Below, piece after piece: positions 1-4,104 of a stretch of DNA of 5,737 nucleotides. Position numbers and translations under genes: made by a program. The DNA is from Myxococcales bacterium (GTDB taxonomy: Bacteria > Myxococcota_C > UBA6777), in assembly GCA_027005175.1 (NCBI GenBank), contig JALTMC010000294.1:1-5737 (forward strand), in the 5' to 3' direction. The notes below the pieces were generated by a model. The model searched no databases. It was given only the letters and a program-made list of their open reading frames with translations, and was not told the origin of the DNA. The number at the start of each line of letters is the position of its first letter. Positions within the stretch are counted from its first letter, which is position 1.

Positions 1-39
1 CTGTTTGATTAAGTATCACTTTATTTCTCCGACAGGCTG

Positions 40-1017
40 CTAGGATGTTTTTTGCGATTGGTTGGATTTGCGGCTGGTAGATTTGGCTGTGGGAGAGTTG
101 AGTTTTTTGGGAGTGTTTTTCTTCGCGGCTTCACGTTTGCGTCCTTTGGTTTTCGAGGAGGAGCTGCGTGAAGATGTGGATCGGGAGGAGGTGCTGGTGT
201 TGCTTTGTGTGCTCTCGCGTTGGAGCTTTCGGGCTTTGCGAGCTTCACGTTTGCGGCGGCGCTCTGCGATCCCTTGTTGAAGGAATTGCAGGCCACCTTC
301 TACCGTGGAGTTGATGGATTCGGAGAGCAGGTTGAGTAACAGTCTTTCATCGTCTTGTGCGAGAGCTTCGTAGTAGCGGGCACGCTCAACAGTGTGGACG
401 ATGGCGGGTGGGTAATCGTATCGCATCAACAGTAGATTGGTGAGTAGTCGTACGATTCTGCCGGAGAATCGGCCAAAAGGCATGGCCTTCATAAAGGCAA
501 AATGAAACTGTGCTGCATGAACCATCGGGTGCTGGTCGGTTTCGCTGAGTTGATTGTACATGGTGAGGAGTTTTCGCAGCTTGGCTTCCACTTCCTCGTG
601 GGGGCAACATTTGTGATAGTACGCACCATAGCGACCGTCTTCCTGGCGCAGACCATTGCCATCAGGTACACCACGGACGCGGTGAGTCAGTTGTTGGTAA
701 AGGGCTTGAACAAAAGACTTGTTGACACGATCGTCAAGCTTCTTTCCCTTGACGTACTCTTCGATGAGGGTGATGGCTTTTTGTAGGTTGTGAATGTCTA
801 AATAGAGCATTTGGGAGCTGTTGTCTGGAACGCTCTTTTCGCTCAAAGCATCCATTAACTCGTGGGGCTGTAACACGACACCTTCCAAACCGTGATCGTG
901 GTAAATCCACGATAAAATCAACTTGTCATTGAACTCATCCCACAGCGAACTGTGGCGACGAGCCAAGGTCTTGAGGTGTTCGTTTCGTGTATCTACCTGA
1001 AAGTAAGGTAGGGTCAT
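40..1017 (-). CDS. Fic-fold protein with degenerate catalytic motif and basic Ser/Arg-rich tail
   Basis: Fic enzymes usually transfer AMP or other phosphate-containing groups onto protein hydroxyls, using the motif HPFxxGNGRxxR. Here residues 179-190 read MPFGRFSGRIVR in the expected setting: an alpha-helix with HAAQFHFAFMKA before it and LLTNLLLMR..YPPAI after it. The fold is recognisable, but the catalytic His is Met and the GN pair is FS; only PF, GR and the final Arg remain. The segment HGLEG (Glu45) resembles the inhibitory-helix (S/T)xxxEG of class II Fic proteins, with Asp where Ser/Thr is usual. HEEVE near residue 140 also fits the family. From about residue 251 to 325 the chain is low-complexity and basic, rich in Arg, Lys, Ser and Thr. 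The start at 1017 is chosen because AAGGAG lies 8 nt before that ATG. An in-frame ATG at 1116 would add 33 residues (358 aa) but has no Shine-Dalgarno. AMPylation activity is doubtful; a binding or pseudoenzyme role is inferred. No neighbour suggests a toxin-antitoxin pair. Confidence 0.78.
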   Translation of the reverse strand: MTLPYFQVDTRNEHLKTLARRHSSLWDEFNDKLILSWIYHDHGLEGVVLQPHELMDALSEKSVPDNSSQMLYLDIHNLQKAITLIEEYVKGKKLDDRVNKSFVQALYQQLTHRVRGVPDGNGLRQEDGRYGAYYHKCCPHEEVEAKLRKLLTMYNQLSETDQHPMVHAAQFHFAFMKAMPFGRFSGRIVRLLTNLLLMRYDYPPAIVHTVERARYYEALAQDDERLLLNLLSESINSTVEGGLQFLQQGIAERRRKREARKARKLQRESTQSNTSTSSRSTSSRSSSSKTKGRKREAAKKNTPKKLNSPTAKSTSRKSNQSQKTS

Positions 1018-1025
1018 ATTTTCAA

Positions 1026-1031
1026 CTCCTT
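1026..1031 (-). promoter_or_regulatory. Shine-Dalgarno deciding the Fic-gene start
   Basis: On the minus strand AAGGAG sits 8 nt before the ATG at 1017, which is ideal spacing. The ATG at 1116, 33 codons upstream in the same frame, has no purine-rich site before it. This is the main reason for preferring the 325-residue product. Confidence 0.65.
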
Positions 1032-1149
1032 TGTGGCTGTCGTCCGCTATTTCGTGCACGATCACAGCGGTCATCACCAGATACCCCAATCCATATTTGA
1101 ACCAGGGCTGGTACATTGCCCAAATCTATTTTAGACTCGGGGTTGGCAC

Positions 1150-1178
1150 ATTGTATGTGAATTCTCATTCAGAATCAA
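1150..1178 (-). promoter_or_regulatory. Predicted sigma70-type promoter for the Fic-like gene
   Basis: Reading the minus strand, TTGATT (1178-1173) is followed after exactly 17 nt by TACAAT (1155-1150). Each box matches the -35/-10 consensus at 4-5 of 6 positions. An A-tract (1189-1200 on the minus strand) lies just upstream where an UP element would sit. Transcription would start near 1143. This gives a ~125-nt leader to the ATG at 1017, or ~27 nt to the weaker ATG at 1116, so the promoter leaves the start choice open. Confidence 0.5.
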
Positions 1179-1403
1179 GTCTCTTGCCTATTTTTTTTAT
1201 TTGGTGGTTGCGAAACTTCACTGACTACCGAGTGATCAGAAGATGCTCACCTTCTCAAGGGGAGGCCAAAACGCAACAGTGCGGTAAATGGGAGAGTTTT
1301 TTATAAAATCTATGAATAACAAGTGTCTCATCTGTGTTTGGGAGAAAGGGAGTAAAGCAGGATGGTTGTGCGATTGGAACGCGGGTTTCATTTTTTCTGC
1401 TCA

Positions 1404-1420
1404 CTCTTGAGCCTCAAGAG
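1404..1420. repeat. 8-bp perfect inverted repeat
   Basis: CTCTTGAG and CTCAAGAG are separated by one base. On the minus strand an A-tract follows, not a T-tract, so it is not a classic terminator for the ATPase operon. It abuts the first copy of the direct repeat. It could be a protein-binding dyad or part of a longer RNA fold at the operon's 3' end. Confidence 0.4.
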
Positions 1421-1484
1421 AGGGGGTGAGATGGAGAGGAACTGTGCGAGTTGGGCGAGGCGCGAGTCACTGCGGTGGAAGCGC
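1418..1484. repeat. Direct repeat, copy 1
   Basis: By hand alignment 61 of 67 bases match copy 2, which lies 79 bp to the right. Read on the minus strand, one frame gives SDSRLAQLAQFLS, which resembles the last residues of the neighbouring ATPase (GLVQLAQIL). This copy is out of frame with both copy 2 and the ATPase gene. Confidence 0.8.
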
Positions 1485-1496
1485 AGGCAAGTTCGA

Positions 1497-1563
1497 GAGA
1501 GGGAGTGAGACGGAGAGGAACTGTGCGAGTTGGGCGAGGCGGGAGTCACTGTGGTGGAGGTGC
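1497..1563. repeat. Direct repeat, copy 2
   Basis: About 91% identical to copy 1 (six mismatches in 67). On the minus strand it is in frame with the ATPase gene ending at 1584, but beyond that gene's TAA; this frame also reads SDSRLAQLAQFLS. The 72-bp (24-codon) offset to the coding copy and the retained peptide similarity point to duplication of the gene's 3' end. Confidence 0.8.
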
Positions 1564-1576
1564 GGTTACTCGGATC

Positions 1577-1612
1577 GTGAGCTTTAGAGGATTTGCGCGA
1601 GTTGGACGAGAC
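1577..1612. repeat. Diverged third copy of the repeat inside the ATPase 3' end
   Basis: Positions 1587-1612 match 1515-1540 of copy 2 at 21 of 26 bases, and GTGAG at 1577-1581 also aligns at the same 72-bp offset. This copy encodes the ATPase C-terminus (QLAQIL then TAA), so it is probably the parent of the two non-coding copies. Confidence 0.55.
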
Positions 1613-2765
1613 CGTAGAGGTCTTCGATTTCATGTCCAAGGTGTGGTGCCGCCAGGATGAAGTGTTGGGGTGGGGATTGTTTGCGAAGGCGACGAACGGT
1701 CTGTCGGTGTTTTTCAGCCAAGTGGTGTTCTTGTTCGACAAAGGGGCTCAGTTTTTCGAGAGCGCTCTTTGTGATTTCGTCGATGGGGAGGGAGAGTTCA
1801 GGGTTTTGCTCCGTATATTGTTCGATAGTGGTTGTCGGTTGGTGTGTGAGGGAGCGGTTGATGATCGAGCCATTGGGTTGGATCTGTTGTTGTTGTAGGA
1901 CCGTTTGGAAGTAGATCATCTCATCAATGGCATCTTCGGAAGGGCTGGCGATCAACATATGTCCTGTGCGTGATGATGTGAGTAGGTCTTGAATGGCTTG
2001 GGCGTGGTCGCGCAAGACATCGACGCTGTCCAGGAGTAGAGATACAAACTCTTGCAACTGAGCGATGAAGCTTCCACCAGCCACTTGTTGAAAGACATTT
2101 TGGAGTATTTTTCGAGCCCGACCGAAGATAGAGAATCGGCCGGTGGATGGGGCAAAGAGTTTGATGATACGGGAGTCGAAAAAGCCCAGGAGTTGATCGG
2201 GGGCCATCAGGAAGTCCACAGCATTGCGGGAGGGTGGAGTATCCAGGACAATGAGATCGTAGTCATGGCTGGTGATGAACTGATACAGACTTTCACCAGC
2301 CATGTATTCCTGCATGCCTGAGACCATGCTGCGCAAGGCTTTGTAGATGCGAGTGTCCTGGAGTTTGTCTGCATTCTCTGGAGAAGAAGCGATCTCTCGT
2401 ACCGCTCGGTCAAAGACAAGTCCAGGTTGAACCATCCAGATGGAAAGAGCCCCTTTCAACTCTGCACCCACTGCTTTAAATTCTTCGGCAGATATCGCGT
2501 GTGGGATCTCCGGCTCGTCACTGATATGAAGGGTGTCACACAGGCGACGTGCCGGATCAATGGTCAAGACAAGGACGCGACGACCCATCAACGCAGCTTT
2601 GATGCCAAGGGCGGCTGAGGTTGTTGTCTTGCCAACTCCTCCGGCACCATAACAGACGATCATCTCTTTGCCTTGCAGCAAATCTATCAGTTGTTTCTGT
2701 TCGCTTTCTTGAGGAAACGGTGTGGTCATGGGCTCTTTGCTTCTTTCTATGTGAGCGTCATCCAT
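1584..2765 (-). CDS. ArsA/Get3-family ATPase lacking the signature lysine (BagB-like)
   Basis: A soluble P-loop ATPase of the ArsA/Get3 branch of the SIMIBI class, 393 aa. The P-loop GAGGVGKTT is at residues 40-48. Lys46 binds phosphate, but Ala41 replaces the lysine that normally reaches across the dimer. TIDPARRL (68-75), the helix with MQEYMAGESLYQF (151-163) and the switch II-like LDTPPSRNAVDFL (174-186) are hallmarks of the subfamily that includes M. tuberculosis Rv3680 (BagB). The Cys residues that bind metalloid in ArsA are absent, so arsenite transport is unlikely. It follows the other ATPase gene by 44 bp on the same strand, so the two are probably co-transcribed and form a heteromer. 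The N-terminus is uncertain: an internal ATG at 2729 would remove 12 residues, and neither start has a strong Shine-Dalgarno. The 3' end matches two repeat copies just downstream. Confidence 0.9.
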   Translation of the reverse strand: MDDAHIERSKEPMTTPFPQESEQKQLIDLLQGKEMIVCYGAGGVGKTTTSAALGIKAALMGRRVLVLTIDPARRLCDTLHISDEPEIPHAISAEEFKAVGAELKGALSIWMVQPGLVFDRAVREIASSPENADKLQDTRIYKALRSMVSGMQEYMAGESLYQFITSHDYDLIVLDTPPSRNAVDFLMAPDQLLGFFDSRIIKLFAPSTGRFSIFGRARKILQNVFQQVAGGSFIAQLQEFVSLLLDSVDVLRDHAQAIQDLLTSSRTGHMLIASPSEDAIDEMIYFQTVLQQQQIQPNGSIINRSLTHQPTTTIEQYTEQNPELSLPIDEITKSALEKLSPFVEQEHHLAEKHRQTVRRLRKQSPPQHFILAAPHLGHEIEDLYGLVQLAQIL

Positions 2766-2798
2766 CAGAACGGAGTATCGAGAGCGGCTTTCTATGTG
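2743..2798. repeat. Short direct repeat around the second ATPase start
   Basis: The 11-mer CTTTCTATGTG occurs at 2743-2753 and again at 2788-2798, 45 bp apart, flanking the ATG at 2765. It may mark a small local duplication. No function is evident and chance is possible. Confidence 0.35.
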
Positions 2799-2809
2799 GG
2801 AGCAGGCTT

Positions 2810-3778
2810 TTAATCACAGGGAGTGCAATCCCAGAGTTCTTCTAAAACTGCGGCAACTCGTTGTTTTGGGGTGAGACCTTCGTGATCTTTCAGGCAGAAC
2901 ATTGGTGTGGAACTGGCTCTCTTGGCCAAGTGCTCGGACAGCATCTTGCGGGCTTTTTGAGTTCGCTCTACATGGTGATAGCTCCAGATTCCCCCCAGGT
3001 TTGGCGGAACCTCTACAACGATCTTTTGTAGTGCCTCCCGCTCCTCTTCTGACCAGGGATTTTCGGGCAGATTGTTGACAAACATCGCCGACAATTCAGC
3101 ATTGTTGCGCTCTAGGGCAGAGAGCAACTCAAAGGTTTCAGAGACGACCAGGGGCTCTGGAAGTGTCACAACCACGAAGCCTGTTTGCTCTGGGTTGTTG
3201 AAGTAGCTTTGGGCTTCCCGGATGGCTTTGGCCATGGGGCCACCATCAAAAACATGGAGCATCGGCTCCGGCATGGAGGTCAGTGCCAGCGCGTGGCCTG
3301 TGGCGGGCAGGTCTGTGACCAGCAAGTCGTAAGTGAAGTCGCCGTTGGGCTCTTGCTGGCGTAGAAAGGGAAGCATGCGGTACATGATCCCCATTTCCTG
3401 AAATCCAGGAACCGCGCCGAGAAAACGTTGCAGGTATTTGGAGCGCATCGCAGCGGTGGCCAGCCACTTAAAGGGGATGTTGTCTTCGAGAAAGATCTGA
3501 TGTCCCGCTTTGGCAGAGAGGCGCCCACAAGATAGCGTTGCTGTGAGTTCATAGGGTTCGTCAGAGTCAAAACTACTCGGCCCACCGAGGGCTTTGAGCA
3601 AGTGAGAGGGAGAGTTCAGATCTCGCTCCATATCCAACGCCAGCACACGTTTGCCTGAGGCGGCCGCGAGCCGGGCTAACCCTGCCGTGATCGTTGTTTT
3701 TCCCACGCCACCTTTGCCTGTGACAAGTAAGATCCGACGCGCAAACAGATCTTGGACATGTCCTTTCTTTTGTGTCAT
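2810..3778 (-). CDS. ArsA/Get3-family ATPase with canonical P-loop (BagA-like)
   Basis: First gene of the ATPase operon, 322 aa from the chosen ATG. GKGGVGKTT at residues 21-29 is a complete deviant Walker A: Lys22 is the signature lysine and Lys27 binds phosphate. LALDMERD (about 46-53) follows. PGFQEM (124-129) precedes VTDLPATGHAL (154-164), the switch II-type segment seen in Get3-like proteins (DxxPTGH). VTLPEPLVVSET, about 40-50 residues further on, is also typical. The gene order, KGG-type first and GAGG-type second, matches Rv3679-Rv3680 (BagA-BagB) of M. tuberculosis, so the likely role is the nucleotide-hydrolysing half of a Get3-like heteromer; its client is unknown. The protein ends in CTPCD, a terminal CxxC. 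The ATG at 3778 is preferred because AAAGGAAG lies 9 nt upstream; a GTG at 3799 would add seven residues. Confidence 0.9.
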   Translation of the reverse strand: MTQKKGHVQDLFARRILLVTGKGGVGKTTITAGLARLAAASGKRVLALDMERDLNSPSHLLKALGGPSSFDSDEPYELTATLSCGRLSAKAGHQIFLEDNIPFKWLATAAMRSKYLQRFLGAVPGFQEMGIMYRMLPFLRQQEPNGDFTYDLLVTDLPATGHALALTSMPEPMLHVFDGGPMAKAIREAQSYFNNPEQTGFVVVTLPEPLVVSETFELLSALERNNAELSAMFVNNLPENPWSEEEREALQKIVVEVPPNLGGIWSYHHVERTQKARKMLSEHLAKRASSTPMFCLKDHEGLTPKQRVAAVLEELWDCTPCD

Positions 3779-3787
3779 CCCTCTCCA

Positions 3788-3795
3788 CTTCCTTT
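3788..3795 (-). promoter_or_regulatory. Shine-Dalgarno for the first ATPase gene
   Basis: Minus-strand AAAGGAAG ends 9 nt before the ATG at 3778. A second purine run, GGAGAGGG, directly abuts the ATG. The alternative GTG at 3799 overlaps this region and has only a weak GGAAG before it, so the ATG is favoured. Confidence 0.5.
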
Positions 3796-3812
3796 CCACG
3801 GTTTACGTACTT

Positions 3813-3831
3813 CCAAAAACGGTGTTCTTGG
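3813..3831 (-). other. Possible leader stem-loop
   Basis: In the predicted leader of the ATPase operon, CCAAGAAC pairs with GTTTTTGG (eight pairs, one of them G-T) across a 3-nt ACC loop. It is not followed by a T-run, so it is not a clear attenuator. It may only be a fold in the 5' untranslated region. Confidence 0.25.
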
Positions 3832-3858
3832 TGGAACCTTCCTTTGGAGTTCGTCCAC

Positions 3859-3867
3859 TGTATAGCA
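3859..3867 (-). promoter_or_regulatory. Predicted extended -10 promoter of the ATPase operon
   Basis: Minus-strand TGCTATACA fits an extended -10 (TGn plus TATAAT-like). At normal spacing the -35 region would fall inside the 18-bp palindrome at 3880-3897 and matches consensus poorly. That is the pattern expected if a regulator bound there controls the promoter. Transcription would start near 3852, about 73 nt before the ATG. Confidence 0.4.
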
Positions 3868-3879
3868 GAAAATAGAGTG

Positions 3880-3897
3880 CAACACCACGTGGTGTTG
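3880..3897. promoter_or_regulatory. 18-bp perfect palindrome, likely operator
   Basis: CAACACCACGTGGTGTTG is its own reverse complement with no spacer. It lies between two divergent genes and overlaps the expected -35 region of the leftward promoter. It looks like a site for a dimeric helix-turn-helix regulator. No regulator gene is in the window, so the protein is unknown. Confidence 0.6.
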
Positions 3898-3931
3898 TCT
3901 CTCTTTTGGAATGCTTGTCCTGAATCTGGAC

Positions 3932-3940
3932 ACACCACGT
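3932..3940 (+). promoter_or_regulatory. Repeated operator half-site
   Basis: ACACCACGT is identical to the left part of the palindrome (3882-3890) and lies exactly 50 bp away, close to five helical turns. It could allow cooperative binding or looping. Confidence 0.35.
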
Positions 3941-3996
3941 TGATGAATTCAGCTTCGATGGCATGTCTTGCTGCCTATGCTGTTGATCTGACTCTG

Positions 3997-4026
3997 TTGT
4001 TGTCGTGGTGCTCTCAACGGTATAGT
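3997..4026 (+). promoter_or_regulatory. Predicted promoter for comEC
   Basis: TTGTTG (3997-4002) is followed after 18 nt by TATAGT (4021-4026). Transcription would begin near 4033, giving a ~70-nt leader to the ATG at 4105. This agrees with the chosen comEC start and argues against the in-frame ATGs at 3943 and 3958. Confidence 0.4.
4004..4012 (-). promoter_or_regulatory. Partial operator half-site within the comEC promoter
   Basis: CGTGGTGCT resembles the right half of the palindrome (CGTGGTGTT), with one mismatch. It sits between the predicted -35 and -10 of the rightward promoter, where a bound protein would block RNA polymerase. The match is short and may be chance. Confidence 0.25.
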
Positions 4027-4085
4027 CTGTGCTTACAGGGCTCCTTGTGTTGGAACGTACCCGCCTCTTGTGAGGAGGGTTTGGT

Positions 4086-4096
4086 AAAGGACAAGG
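4086..4096 (+). promoter_or_regulatory. Ribosome binding region of comEC
   Basis: AAAGGACAAGG lies 8-13 nt before the ATG at 4105. A stronger AGGAGG at 4073-4078 sits only 2 nt before an in-frame TTG at 4081, too close to serve it well, so ATG 4105 is preferred. Confidence 0.4.
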
Positions 4097-4104
4097 ATGA
4101 TTCT

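Larger units (their letters stand above)
1117..1583. other. Gap between Fic-like gene and ATPase operon
   Basis: This 467-bp stretch has no convincing gene. It holds the Fic promoter (1150-1178), an AT-rich patch around 1300-1315, a perfect 8-bp-arm dyad (1404-1420) and two copies of a ~67-bp direct repeat (1418-1563). Short open frames cross it on both strands, but none has a ribosome binding site or a recognisable product. No strong intrinsic terminator for the ATPase operon was found. Confidence 0.55.

Noticed and set aside
62-786. Plus-strand open frames antisense to the Fic gene
   Set aside because: They have no ribosome sites and are mirror images of a gene supported by its fold motifs; the Leu/Arg/Glu-rich product simply reflects the Ser/Arg/Lys codons on the other strand.
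40-1017. Fic/Doc toxin with an antitoxin partner
   Set aside because: There is no small antitoxin gene next to it; the catalytic motif is degenerate, and any inhibitory helix is within the protein itself.
1267-1282. Possible terminator of the ATPase operon (CGCA-CTGT-TGCG then TTTT, minus strand)
   Set aside because: The stem is only four pairs and the T-run is short and broken by GG. It lies over 300 bp from the stop codon, too weak to annotate.
1388-1741. Minus-strand 117-codon open frame over the ATPase 3' end and the repeats
   Set aside because: It overlaps the ATPase gene out of frame for half its length, has no ribosome site, and its composition (Ser/Thr/Asn-rich) looks like a frame shadow. 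Its end only echoes the duplicated gene tail.
1584-3778. Arsenite-export ATPase (arsA) in the strict sense
   Set aside because: The metalloid-binding cysteines of ArsA are not present, the proteins are two single-domain chains of the Rv3679/Rv3680 type, and no arsB, arsC, arsD or arsR is in the window.
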